Below, piece after piece: positions 1 to 10,366 of a stretch of DNA of 64,000 nt. The number at the start of each line of letters is the position of its first letter. Positions within the stretch are counted from its first letter, which is position 1. Origin of the DNA: Thozetella sp. PMI_491 (taxonomy: Eukaryota; Ascomycota; Sordariomycetes; Chaetosphaeriales; Chaetosphaeriaceae); contig MU270015.1 of NCBI GenBank assembly GCA_021432635.1, forward strand, positions 2,517,757 to 2,581,756. The letters are read 5' to 3'. The notes below the pieces were generated by a model. The model was not told the DNA's origin. It worked only from the letters and a program-made list of their open reading frames with translations, and did not search any database. Made by a program: the position numbers and the translations under genes.

Positions 1-1889
1 ATCTCATCATTAGGGTAGCGGCGGAAGCAAAGTGATAAGCCGTGTCTCCAGGCTTGTAAGCAATTCAATATTGCCAAAAAGTACTGCGGGATGGACAACA
101 CTCACATGGCAGCCAAAATGCACGCGTGTCTCCAATTGAAAGAGAAACGATGAAGTTTATAAGAGCATTCCCGGCCTTTATACACCGGCTTTTGTGATAT
201 GCCGCTTCTTCGGGATCGTTTATTCGCGTCGCCTAAGTATGTTAATGCCTCGGGTGAGGTGAAGCATGTAGATATTACCACGAACCTGAAGCGCCACACG
301 ATAAAGACATATTTTCAAAGCTAAGAAAGAGAGGCGTAGATTCAACGAGCCAGGCTGATCTCGCTCAAATTCATCTCCCGCTGGGTTTAGCCACGACGGT
401 AACGCATCTTGCCAGTCGTCGACAGAGGCTTCGACGCGGCGGAGAATCTTGAGGGTGTGCTCGAGTGGTTCCTCCCGCACCGAGTAGATGACAGGGAGGA
501 CTTCACCCAATATTTTAGTCAGTCGACAAAGAGCAATAAAGACATGGGCCCCTCGGATCCGCGAATCTAGGACGGATGCCTCGCCACCGGGCACATCGTC
601 CAGGATCATGCGCAGCTCGGGGAGGTCAACATCCCACTGATCGCGATGGATGTGGCTAGGGGTGCCATGGCATAGGCTAGCCCTGTCATCATTCGATCAG
701 CTTTCGGGCAATTTTATCTGAAATCTTTACAACTTCAGTACCAGGACTCACCAATAGTCATGTATAAGGAGCGCCCACCAAGCCTTTACACGCAGGTTCT
801 TCTGCCTGAGGTCGAGATTCCACTTGCCGGGATTTCTATTCAGTCCCAAGCTCTGAGCAAGTGCTACGGCCCCGCCAACGTTGATGGCATTGTATGTAAT
901 AGACGTGATGGGTCTTCCTAGCAAATCTAATATGCAAGAAAGAACAGTGGAGAAGCTAGGAGAGTGAAAGTCATCGTGCATGGCACTGACAGCCACATTC
1001 CAGATGTAGCGCACATCGGGAGGCGGGCGACCCGACGCTGCAATCCGATCTGATAGCCCCCAAAAGACCAAGGAAACGGCATAGATCTCGCATATGAGGG
1101 TGTGCGGCAGGGAGCCCTGTTTGTATGCCTTTGTCACAGCTATTTCGTCGAGAACTGGGAATGATGGGTGTATCACATTGAAGTATCTGGTGCGAGTAAG
1201 TTTAGCACGAATGGCTGCTGTATGCACGCCTAGACTCACAGCTCCACGAGATCCGGGCCCAGAGGCTCCAGTATCTTCTCCAGTATCTCACACTGCTTGA
1301 ACCCCGAGGTACCATTTCCGGACGAAGCGGTTGTTCGCTGCCTGGGTACCTTCATATAGACCACCGGGTTTCGTGGGTCGTCCGAGTAGACGCTATATGG
1401 ATTCGGGTGAACATGGCTCTCAGCAATATCATCTTTCGGGGATATGAATTGCTCCAACATCTGTGCATCGCGAGCGAGGGCTGGGCCGACAATATGTCCG
1501 GAGAGACCAGCTGCCCCTACGGCGGGAAGTGTGGCGATGGACGATGCGCTCTCAAGTGAAGTAGTGCCAAGAGCGAGGTTGTGGAAATCTTGGGCCGGTA
1601 GGTTCGTCTCAGTGACCGCAGGAGACGCAGCCGGTGTAGACTTCCGCGAGCGCAAATACCGAGCGTGGCCTGCCATGCGCCGCGAAGATGCCCGCTCCTT
1701 GATGCTGGTTTTGCAGTCATTATGATGAGTTCGGCAGAGAGCACATGGCTCGTCCAATCGCGCACGGTCACAGCGAGACTTTCGCCGGTGACAGAAGTCA
1801 CACGCAGGGACTTTGTGGGACCGGTATGGCCGAGAAGGCGCGGAATTACGAGGGTTAAGATTGTCAAGAGGGGCAGTCTCATCGGCCAT
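1..1889 (-). CDS. Zn2Cys6 fungal transcription factor (3' end beyond window)
   Basis: Nuclear DNA-binding regulator. The N-terminus carries a Zn2Cys6 cluster (C30, C33, C40, C49, C52, C59; the middle loop is long, x8), followed by a fungal_trans middle region beginning LYFNVIHPSFPVLD. Exons read from the minus strand are 1889-1240, 1186-752, 682-286, 232-106 and 45-<1. Introns are 53, 69, 53 and 60 nt and every junction keeps phase. The third intron uses a weak GTTCGT donor. Family landmarks support the joins: DYWASLCHGTPSHI across intron 2 and FWLPYTAYHFASAATLMMR across intron 4. This arrangement resembles CTF1/Far-type and related C6 regulators; targets are unknown. The C-terminus is cut by the window edge. 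ATG at 1889 is chosen because it gives the usual short basic leader before the cluster. Nearest neighbour is a decayed esterase, so context says little about its targets. Confidence 0.85.
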
Positions 1890-2678
1890 TAGAAGTCAAT
1901 ATCGTAGTGGTAAGAAGTGAAGATGTTGAGTAGCCGGGAGATGTAACCTGTGGCACCCTCCTCTGCCGTGCCGTTCTCGACAAACCCGATGAAAACTGGG
2001 CCGCATTCAGGTCGTGGGTGGATGGATTGAAGTGGAGGCAGTCACAATCTATTTAACTCGAAGCCCACATGCGACGAGCAAGTCACCTGACTCACTCCTA
2101 GCCTCGGGCTAGAACCGTGATCGCCGAACTAATGTAGTGGGTCTCAAGAACACCTCTTGTTCATCTCGTGTAGCAGACAGCAATAATACTCGCTGGTAGG
2201 ATGTCCTTTGCTGTGGATCGCATGCTGGATAGATGGCGTCGAGCTAAACCACTGCTGTATAAACGTCACAGTTCTAATAACTACCTAAATACGACATATA
2301 TGCCCCTTCGCCTCAAGTACATGCTGCAAGGCGCGCGTCGTCACACCTACCGAATGCTTGATTTCCGACCTCTATCCGTATCCCAAGCCACGTACCTTAG
2401 CGGGACCATTGCTCAACCGCACTTTTATATCAAACTCCGTCCCTGGCACTCTCCAATCATCCTTCTCTATGTGTGGAGAAATGTGACCCCGTTATTTCTG
2501 ATCATGAAAACGAGGTTAACCCTGATCGTTTCTCCCATTGAAGCAAATGGCAGCCACTCAGGCTGATGTTGGACTGGGGTTGGTAGTCAGGCCCACGGTC
2601 TGCGGCCAGAATTGGGGGCATTCCCTTGACGAGGCGCATTCCATCATCGGGAGTACTTACAGTTATGCATATTTGGGT
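1890..2678. other. Intergenic, no gene recognised
   Basis: This stretch holds the upstream region of the Zn2Cys6 gene and the degraded tail side of the esterase relic. Open frames here, such as one of 121 codons from 2201, have no recognisable motif and look random. The esterase-like frame loses continuity just below 2679. Confidence 0.5.
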
Positions 2679-3290
2679 TCATTCAACAAAGGAGATCCAC
2701 ATTCTTGCCATGAGGGTGGAGGTCTGTAGATACGCTTGGTGGCGGGGGTCGTCTGAAGTTCCGAATGGATTGGTCTCAATGTTGTTAAAGACGAACGGTA
2801 TCTCAACTCCATGAGTAGCTCCCAGGTAGGAGGGCATGTTGGCAGGTACGATATCAAAGCGGTAACTATAAGAAGGGTTGCCGTATTTTGACCATGCCTG
2901 AACCATGGACCGTCGAGGTGTATGCTGGGAGACATCGCCGTAGAAAGCCGAAACGCGTTTCCACTGGCTTCCTAGCAGCAAATTTCTGTGAGAGCTGTCC
3001 GACTTGGATTGCAAAAGGCGCTACTGTGTAGGTTTGTAGCTAGCTGGAATGCCGATGTCGTCGACATCTGGATAAAGCGTCTCATACACGGTAGCAGAGG
3101 TGTCATTGAGACGTTTGTCAGCTAATACGGCCCGGAAATCTGCATCTTTGTCCGTTCCTATCTTTCCATTCACAGTTCCCTCGTCTGTGTTGGCTCCGTA
3201 GACGATCGAAGCCTTGAAAAACCGACCTTCCTGGACCATCCTGCTCGGGTAGTCACTGATTATCTCGCCATCATAAACTGGTATAAAGGG
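2679..3290 (-). pseudogene. Carboxylesterase type B relic (C-terminal third)
   Basis: Conceptual translation gives a recognisable type-B carboxylesterase C-terminal portion: PFIPVYDGEIISDYPSR, then the active-site glutamate motif YGANTDEGT, then SQWKRVSAFYGDV and FVFNNIETNPFG. About 200 residues remain of a family that is normally 500-600 long. The GESAG nucleophile region and the signal peptide are absent, and nothing upstream to 3636 encodes them. One in-frame TAG lies near 3018. A 39-nt GT..AG segment spans it and would keep phase, but that is shorter than any other confident intron here and its branch site sits too close to the acceptor. The C-terminal end also fades after WISFVE. I read this as a truncated, decayed host gene; a badly spliced small gene is the less likely alternative. 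It is not a close copy of the intact esterase at 26611. Confidence 0.75.
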
Positions 3291-3636
3291 TTATGGGGGG
3301 TTCAATGACCGACTCAGCCTGATAACAAGCTGCTCTCCAATCGCCGGGATGGTGATCGTTGTGCTGCCCGTCGTTGTGGTTGTTGTCTTTATCTAGTTCT
3401 TGGAGGGGCAGGGCAGCTTGGGGAAAAGCTAAACACTGCCCTCCGCCTTAGTAGCCCCACTTGGTCAGCTGACAGTGCTACTTGTAGCTAGGTACCGTTG
3501 TAGATCACTCGACTTCTTTAACCGAGATATTACGTCGTAATAACTTTCTGGTACATCACTGTAAGAGGGTTACATCTCGAGCTTCGGAATTTCTTTTTCG
3601 ATCAACTTCTAGAAAGCATCCAAGACGCTCTACGGG
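3291..3636. other. Intergenic, nothing recognised
   Basis: This 346-base stretch lies between the esterase relic and the endosulfine gene. It should contain the endosulfine promoter. No TATA box or coding remnant of the missing esterase N-terminus is visible. Confidence 0.45.
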
Positions 3637-4165
3637 ATGGATTTGCAGAAGCGACTCGGTTCCGATGCGCGGGCAATGCCGCCGTCACCTTTGACGACGG
3701 ATGTATCCGTAGCCCAGACGGAGTCGGAGGTCAATTCACCTAGCAAAGAAGCATCGCGCTCCATGCGCTTATACGGAAAGATGCCAGCCCGACAGGACCT
3801 TCTTCATCGCCAACTAGAGGTACATACTCATGGGTTCCCATTGCAATCTATCCGATCCAGCTAATCACTAGCTAATCTAGAGAAAATATTACGATTCTGG
3901 CGACTCCGCGCTTTCCGATGCACATAAATCCACCAACATTGGCGCCATCAAGACAGGAGCGGAGCATCCCCATCGAGAAGGGCTATCGCATCCTTTCTCG
4001 CCCGTACCGAGCTCCGGAAATATAGATGCGAACGCTAATCAAGACATCCAAGCTGAAACGCACAACCATGAGAGCAACCGTGCCAGTCACCTCCACGATA
4101 TCGCCTCCAAGAACGGCGAAATCCAGACCGTCTCCGAGCATACGACTGAAAAAATGATTGCCTGA
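3637..4165 (+). CDS. Endosulfine family protein (Igo1-like PP2A-B55 regulator)
   Basis: A small, mostly disordered regulator. In yeast and animals, endosulfine/ARPP19 proteins are phosphorylated by Greatwall/Rim15 inside the motif FDSGDY and then inhibit PP2A-B55, controlling mitotic entry and quiescence. Two exons, 3637-3819 and 3881-4165, are joined through a 61-nt intron with a GCTAAT branch site and give about 155 residues. KMPARQDLLHRQLE runs across the junction into RKYYDSGDSALSDAHK and then GAIKTGAEHP and SHPFSPVPSSGNI, which follow the family order. The phosphosite serine is S67, but the flanking residues are YDSGDS rather than FDSGDY, so both aromatic flanks differ. The N-terminal 45 residues are unconserved. 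It converges with a Pho85-type cyclin, with 85 bp between the genes. It may be a second, diverged paralogue; a canonical copy would be expected elsewhere. Confidence 0.88.
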
Positions 4166-4250
4166 GTGCGTATTGCGGCCCGTCTGAATACGAGGGTCGC
4201 GGCCTTTTCTGAGAGGGATCTTCTCATTCTAGCACATCCTTAGTATAGCT

Positions 4251-4972
4251 TCATGCTGTACTAGAACTCTCTTTATTGTTTAGATCTTCCGTCGGAACGC
4301 AGGGAAGGGAGCATAGGGGAAAGGGCACATTCCGGGCAGGATTGTTACATCCACGTCTCAAAACAGAAGCTCGCAGCATTAACTCTGGTAGTGCTATATA
4401 AGAAGCGACTTCATTGCCCCATTGTTCAAACGCTGTGCCAGAGATGTAGAGATCCCAGTGGACTGTTGAGAGGAACGTCGCTTCGTTCATGTTAATCTCC
4501 TTCAAGCACAGCCCAGACATAGCAGCCCAATGCGCGGACGAATAACACCTTTCTTGGGTAAACTTCCACGCCAGCATGAGTGCCGAAAGGAATAGCCGTC
4601 GCTGGCAGTGAAGTGGCGTGAGCATCTTTGCATGGCGTGACGAATCAGCCTCGCAGGTTGACTCAAGAGCCGTTGAGCCTGGCAAAGTAAGGTAGTAAAG
4701 AGTCACCATCAGGGTATTGTAAGTCGTCCGGGACCTCTGTAAAAGCGTTTCAAGGTATAAACGGGTTGGAAGAGGGTCACTTGGAGAGGTAGTAGACATT
4801 GGGTCAGGCCAAAGGCACACGAGCAGTCGATCAGTGAAACCTAGAGGAAGTATTAGCCTCAGTAGCCTAGTAGAGAATAAAAAATAGAATGGAACATACC
4901 TATCAGGTCTTTGACAAGATCACAGCGCTGCACTGATATTGTTGCACGCTGGGGTGGGTTTGGGCAAGCCAT
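4251..4972 (-). CDS. Pho85-type (Pcl/PclA-like) cyclin
   Basis: Regulatory subunit for a Pho85/Pcl-class cyclin-dependent kinase. Exons 4972-4900 and 4840-4251 are joined through a 59-nt intron and give about 220 residues. The cyclin box spans roughly residues 45-165: YLETLLQRSRTTYNTLMVTLYYL, then CQRRLFLSALMLAWKFTQE, then the motif LKEINMNEATFLSTVHWDLYI. In Pcl cyclins the same pattern appears as LNxxEINxxExxFLxxxxWxLxI. The protein is short compared with PclA/Pas1 homologues (300-400 aa), with almost no N-terminal or C-terminal extension. The first exon is the weakest part: ATG at 4970-4972 is in frame and reaches the splice donor, but a further upstream exon cannot be excluded. It faces the endosulfine gene tail to tail, and both belong to the nutrient/cell-cycle pathway known from yeast. 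Confidence 0.8.
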
Positions 4973-6283
4973 CGACTTGACCTGCTCAGTTGGCGTGCTT
5001 CTAGTCGTGGCGAGAAATCAAACGACTAGGGTGGGAATTGACCATGTCAGTGAACAAGAATTGATGGACCTGGAATTGGGGGTTCCCAGCACCCCCTTCC
5101 ATCAGCACTGCCCCTTACCCCGCTCCGCCACTAGGCTGGCAAGGCTGGATGCGGTAATCATGACGGGTTACTCCGCCCCTGGGCGTCTCCACTGTAAAAG
5201 CAGACAACTGCAAGGGCTGTATGGCGTTGCCGGACTACGGCCTGCAGAGGGTTGATCGCTCTCCAGATGTGCTGGTTCCTGCGCTAAAGCACATGCCCAG
5301 ACGAGCCCGATCGCAGCTGCCAGCCGCTGACACACATGTTCCCGCACGCCAGTATCTTGTCGGCTGTAGATAGTGGCTCCACCAGGCGAGCCTTGAGCTG
5401 AGCTCGATGGACGGTGTCAAGCCAGCACTTAGCACTGTATAGCTTCCATGGTCGAGGTAGTGACTTATTAGAGTCTTAAGGGCACGAGGGCGCTACAAGC
5501 CAGAGCCATTACCGGCTGCTGTAGCCCGTGCTTACAACTTTTTCATGGTGGACGAAAAGGATCGGCGATATTGCAAACAGGAGGGACCGGTTCAGCTGCG
5601 CGCCCCGCCAAAGAAAGCCCGGAGGAACTGAGTTTTGTAATACTGTACGCTAACTACGCATATATATATATAGAGAGAGAGAGAGTAAATAAATCAGTAA
5701 TTACTGAGTAATTTTATAAGCTAGGCTAGGTATAAAAATGTCTGTATAAACTAGTTACTAGTAGTAGTAGTATATATATTGAAAGACGGGAGTACTCCAT
5801 GGTCTGTGAAAACGCGTAGTATCCTCGAACATACCACACAAAACACACACACCAGACGCTCTTAGTCTAGTAGTCGTAATGCGGAACCAATACCTCTGGC
5901 GTCGTGATACACTCGGCAGGGCCACTGAAACGACGTGAGTCTCTTGGTACGGTGGGAAGCAAGCAAACCAAAGGTAAAAAGAGGCTTCCTAAGCTCTGGT
6001 TAAGGCATGAAGAGTGGGGCCAAGCCCCGTAATGAATGCAAAAGAGTGTATTAAGTTAGGTTGACTAAGAAGTATTAAGGTGTAATGGTGAGGATCCGTG
6101 ACGATAATAATCGTCGTGGTGGTGATAATAAAGGAAAGAAAGGAACGCTGTCTACAGTCTTTATATCGAACAACGGTTTGCTTAGAGTAACTTGAAATAG
6201 CAAACGATTTGATCCATTCCACTGTAACTAAGGAAATAGTTTATCGACTAGAAAGAGCGGTGTGTTACATGCAAAATCCTTTA
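4973..6283. other. Intergenic, AT-rich with microsatellites
   Basis: No gene could be supported. The left part holds the cyclin promoter. From about 5640 to 5790 the base composition drops to AT-rich with simple repeats. The short open frames, such as 5989-6222 minus, are low-complexity and have no start context or motif. Confidence 0.5.
5659..5685. repeat. (TA)n(GA)n microsatellite
   Basis: A run of about six TA units passes directly into about six GA units. A short (AGT)n tract with a trailing TA run follows at about 5755-5780. Both sit inside an AT-rich intergenic block. Confidence 0.9.
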
Positions 6284-8076
6284 CTAAAGCTCCCTTATCT
6301 GCCCCCCGAACCTCTCAATCTCTCGCAAGGCCTCTATTGCATTGACAGTTAACCCGACTTGATACACCGTCGCCTGTGCGATTCCTTCAGGAAGATCCTG
6401 CCTTGTCTCAGTTTCGACATTAGCTCCTAGCTGCAGGAGCATCCTCACTAAACTAGTATTTCCTCTTCTAACAGCAGCATGAAGCGGCGTATCGTCCTGC
6501 GTGTTCTTCGCATCAAGATTCGCCCCCTGGCCAGCTAGATAAGCCGCAACCATATCGTGTCCATTAGCACAAGCATAGTATAGCGCTCCATTCCCCAGGC
6601 TGTCGTGCACTGAAACTGGAGTTTGCCATTTGTTGATGAGGCAGCTAACCAGCTGTATTGAACCGTTTTGTGCTGCATGAAGTAGCGCCTTGGCCTTAGC
6701 ATCCTTGACATCTGCAGCAGCTACGTCCTCGTCTGCATCCATGCGCTCGAGTATCGCCTGGGTCATATTTGTTAGACCCTCTGCCGCGGCTCTGTGGAGC
6801 GGCAGGCAACCCTCGTCGTCCTTTGCCCAAACATTCGCTCCGCGATCTAAAAGGAAAGGTGTAAGCATCGCTACCGGGAGCCAATCAGCCCTGTGCAGAA
6901 GCGTTCTCCCTCTTCTGTCCTTGGTCTCAACACTTGCTCCGGCCGCAAGAAGACGTCGTGCTATGTCGAGATGGCCTGACGCTGCCGCTGCCCAGAGTGC
7001 TGTAGGCATTTCGGGATCTTGACTCTCATAATTGATAGACCTATGCTCGGAGTTGAATTCGAGCAGTATTTCCAGCATTTGCGGAGAGCTACCATCTCGT
7101 GCGGCGTGCCACAGCAGCGCATGCTGCTCCATGTCTTCTAGATTCGGATTCGCGCCATGCCTAAGTAGCAGCTCAAGCATATCTATCATATCCTTCTCTT
7201 GCGCGATACGGAGTGCTGTGCGCCCTCTACCGTCCCGGACATCGGCGTCCGCACCGCAGGCCAAGAGCTCTTCGATTATCTGCCGTTCACCTAGCTCGGT
7301 GGCATAATGAAGAGGGTACATGCCGGTCTCGGGAAATCTGACGTTAGGGCTTATTCCTAGACCCCGAAGGATGACTCTCAAGTCATCCCATTGGCCCTCT
7401 GTTATTGCCTCCATGAGGATGCTTGCCTCCTGGTCTGCGAAGGCTTCCTCGAGGATCGGATTAGCCCGCGCATCTTCTATTTCGACGTAGACATTCCATG
7501 CGAAAATAGGATCCATGGGAGGTGCTCTTTGTAACAGTCTTTGGACAAGTAATCCTACGTCGCCTCTGCACCGCCGTATTAGCTCCAATGTGTGAAATGT
7601 TGATGATATTAGAAAGAAGCCAGAAGTACGAGCAATGCATACCCAACCCAGGAGGCCACCAGTAGCTGGAATTGATTGCGCTTCCGCACAACTTTCTGGT
7701 GTAGCTTCTCCAGCCGTGGCACCGCCCAGCTCCTCCTTATTCGGCTCACTAGGAGACCGCCATTCGTGGAAGGGGCTCTTAGCTGCCCTGCGAGAGCTTT
7801 TTGCAGTTCCTCCACCTCCGGTCGAACTTCTGAGATGAAATTCCGTAACTCGTTCTGGACATCAATGCTACCTCTGCGCTGGCGAGCAATGTCTCGTGGG
7901 AGATGGTCAAGCCTGTATTGTGTGTCTAAGATGACTACCAGCGTTATCCGACAATCGCTCGCAAGTTGCTGGAGTATTTCCGGAGCCTCTTGATATTCCC
8001 TTACAAATTTTCGCAACCTCAAGGCAACTGTGTACAATGTGATAACGCCAGTTGCCAAAGACAGCGGATCAGTCAT
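6284..8076 (-). CDS. Ankyrin repeat protein with fungal STAND-type N-terminal domain
   Basis: Exon 1 (8076-7643) and exon 2 (7565-6284), with a 77-nt intron (branch GCTAATAC), give about 571 residues. Residues 1-140 begin MTDPLSLATGVITLY and match the style of Helo-like/SesA N-terminal domains of fungal NLR (STAND) proteins. A basic stretch with VVRKRNQ follows. About eight ankyrin repeats occupy residues 230-545; the clearest contain TALRIAQEKDMIDMLELLL, TALWAAAASGHLDIARRLL and TPLHAAVRRGNTSLVRMLL. Those repeats mediate protein binding. No NACHT or NB-ARC segment lies between the two parts, so it is a reduced NLR-like architecture. Fungal STAND relatives act in non-self recognition and programmed cell death; a role here is inferred. 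ATG at 8076 is preferred over the in-frame ATG at 8142 because MTDPLSL is the usual family start. Confidence 0.85.
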
Positions 8077-8693
8077 CTTGGTTGATACCGGTTCTGTAAG
8101 TGTGTTTAGGTGTGGGGTGAAATTAGATGGAGAGTCCCGCATTCACGCGGGTGCATGGGAGGCGGGGCAATGTACGCTTATGTGGGAATTCCACTTTCTG
8201 TCCCTCTCACCTCACGATGTAGGGCATGGCCATCTACACTGCATACAACTGAGGGGGCTGAGTCCGAATGACATGTAAGCCACAATCTCGGTGGGTGGTA
8301 CGAGAATTGGGGCATCCAATGAATCCGCAGTCTAGTGGAGGAATGGCACTGTGTGAAAGGACTAGGCGGTAACCCCTCACGAAGGTTGGACACGAGATAT
8401 GCTGGCTCCTAAGTTGCTGCCTCGTTTTTGAAGAGCCTTGGCGTTCGTTCGCTGAGGCGAGGAAATTGTGGCTTCAGAAGAGTTGGCGCTTTTTAAATAG
8501 CGGAGAGCGAACGTTGGCTTGCTAGGATTCACAATTGGGGGCGGGGGAGGATTTAATCATGCCGCATTGGGAAACATTCAGGTCTTTACTTTGGACATGT
8601 AAATTGTTATGAGATCGCGATCTGAATCATATTTCGAGATCACGGCTTCGGCGAGGGGAGGCTACAAGTCATCAACCTGAGTCAAGATCGGTC
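8077..8693. other. Intergenic, nothing recognised
   Basis: This stretch holds the upstream region of the ankyrin gene and the downstream region of the pepsin-fold gene. A short AT/GC-mixed tract lies around 8480-8600. There is no coding signal. Confidence 0.45.
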
Positions 8694-10366
8694 CTAGTTC
8701 GTACGTCCTAGCTTTCTCGTCCCCGTGTCATCAAGCCCTAGCCGCAGAGGCCTTTTTAACCACTTATAGACCCAATACAGTGCTCCGCCGAATATGATCA
8801 CACCTAGTACCACCCCAACGGCAACAAGACCTTTGTCTGTGGCGCTTAATGTAGGGTTTGCGGGGCAGTCTGCTGAAGACTTGGGTAGAATGCTATTGGC
8901 GTCCATGCTTTGCTTGGCGAGGTAGAACTTCGGTTCTGCCGGTTCGTAGTCAACAAAGAGGTAGACCTAAGTTGCTCTTAGCGTCCGTATTTGGAGTCCG
9001 TTGAGTTATATGGGAGACATCCCGCCATACCTGAGATAGAAACGCTTTCCCTAAGACAGGTGCATTGACTGGGGCAGCCTGGGCGAAAATTTGGACTTCG
9101 TTGAAGTTGGAATCAACGATGGGGACACCGGATTCGTCCAGACCTCTCAATGGTCGCACTGCTACTTGTTAGTCTCCAAATTTCAATACACCGTGGCATA
9201 GGCTTGGCCACCAAAGCATTGCAGATTCATGCATACCTAGCTCGTGTGATGGTATCGTAATTCGGAAGTCGTTATCTAAAGTAATATCCAGAGCCATGGT
9301 TATATTTCCTGCACTGGCAGGAAATACCATTCCTGGCTCTAGATTATATAGATTCTTGTACTGTGACGGGCTGACTGGATGAGTGTGGTTGGTACTCTCG
9401 GATAACATCACCGTAATGTCATTCAAGGTATCCTGCGGTAGCCGGAACAAGTTATCGTACCTTTGCCTTGGTTAGATATTGCCCAAGAGTCAAGAGAAGA
9501 TGTCCGAACTAGACTTACGGCTCTATACAGGTAGGAGGGCCATCCGCGACAGTGAAGAAGGACTTATTGTTACTCAAGCCGCCGGTCTCATTCCACACGT
9601 GCAGTTGTATATTTGTTATCGTAACTTGGAGTGGACATCGGCGGTCTTTGAGCTTGTCGGGCGAAGCAACACTATAATTGTAGAACGGGCCGTCGAGGCT
9701 GGACTCGTCATATCCACCTAGTACCAAACTGCCGGCCCTCGGGTAAAGATAGCTTCGCGATCCAGAGTTCAAACCCCACGCCTTAGCTCCGATCAGTCCT
9801 CCGTCTTTAAATGCTTGAAGCAACGAAGACTCCTCTGCTAATCCCAGGTGACTTGTGGTGTGTTGTTGGCCTTGTGTGATGAGAGCCTCGGTAAATGTAG
9901 CTGATTCACCGCGTAACTGCAACTCTGCGTTAGTTGCGTATGGGAACGGCGAAGCTTGGTCGGTCTGCATAATGCTGGCCCATCCCGGATTGAGCACATC
10001 AAGCCCGTCTGTCGATGCCGAGGAGAGGGTATCTCTCATGACGTAGCCACCTCTGCGTGAGCGACACTGTTCTTTCGTCATGATAACGCCGTCGCCGACA
10101 TCCAACCACGGCGGATTGCAGACATCGCTAGCCTGGAGAAACGTCGAGTTCACAACAGTGCTTGGCATAGCGCATACCTGTGTCGAGCCACCAATTCCGA
10201 CTAGCAACCCCCATGAATGTACATCTGACTCATTTGACGCAGAGAAGCTACAGTTTTGAAGGGAGAGCTCGATAGTAGGAGGGGAGCAAGTGGTGGCAAC
10301 AGAACCGTCCAGCGCCAGCGCGACTAAGGCCAGCGCAATACACAGACACTGCCAGCTATGAGCCAT
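8694..10366 (-). CDS. Pepsin-fold (peptidase A1-like) membrane protein, catalytically degenerate
   Basis: Four exons (10366-9519, 9466-9237, 9158-9031, 8966-8694), with introns of 52, 78 and 64 nt all in phase, give about 492 residues. The order is a signal peptide (MAHSWQCLCIALALVALAL), a luminal or extracellular pepsin-like region with several N-glycosylation sites, the family landmark SHELVRPLRGLDESGVPIV restored across intron 2, VLGKAFLSQVYLFVDYEP restored across intron 3, a single TM helix (GLVAVGVVLGVIIFGGALYWV) and a short basic cytosolic tail. The first active-site region reads LLVGIGGSTQVCAMPSTVV with no DTG/DSG. The second site also lacks a DTG/DSG/DSGTT motif. It therefore looks like a non-proteolytic member, perhaps a surface receptor or scaffold. 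ATG at 10387 is an in-frame alternative start. The DUF3176 gene lies upstream on the same strand. Confidence 0.85.

Noticed and set aside
2201-2566. Plus-strand frame of 121 codons.
   Set aside because: AT-leaning intergenic DNA, no motif, lies beside a decaying gene.
9162-9191. Apparent 31-nt intron (GTATTG..TAGCAG) in the pepsin-fold gene.
   Set aside because: A 78-nt intron with a GTATGC donor at 9236 uses the same acceptor and restores the family motif ELVRPLRGLD.
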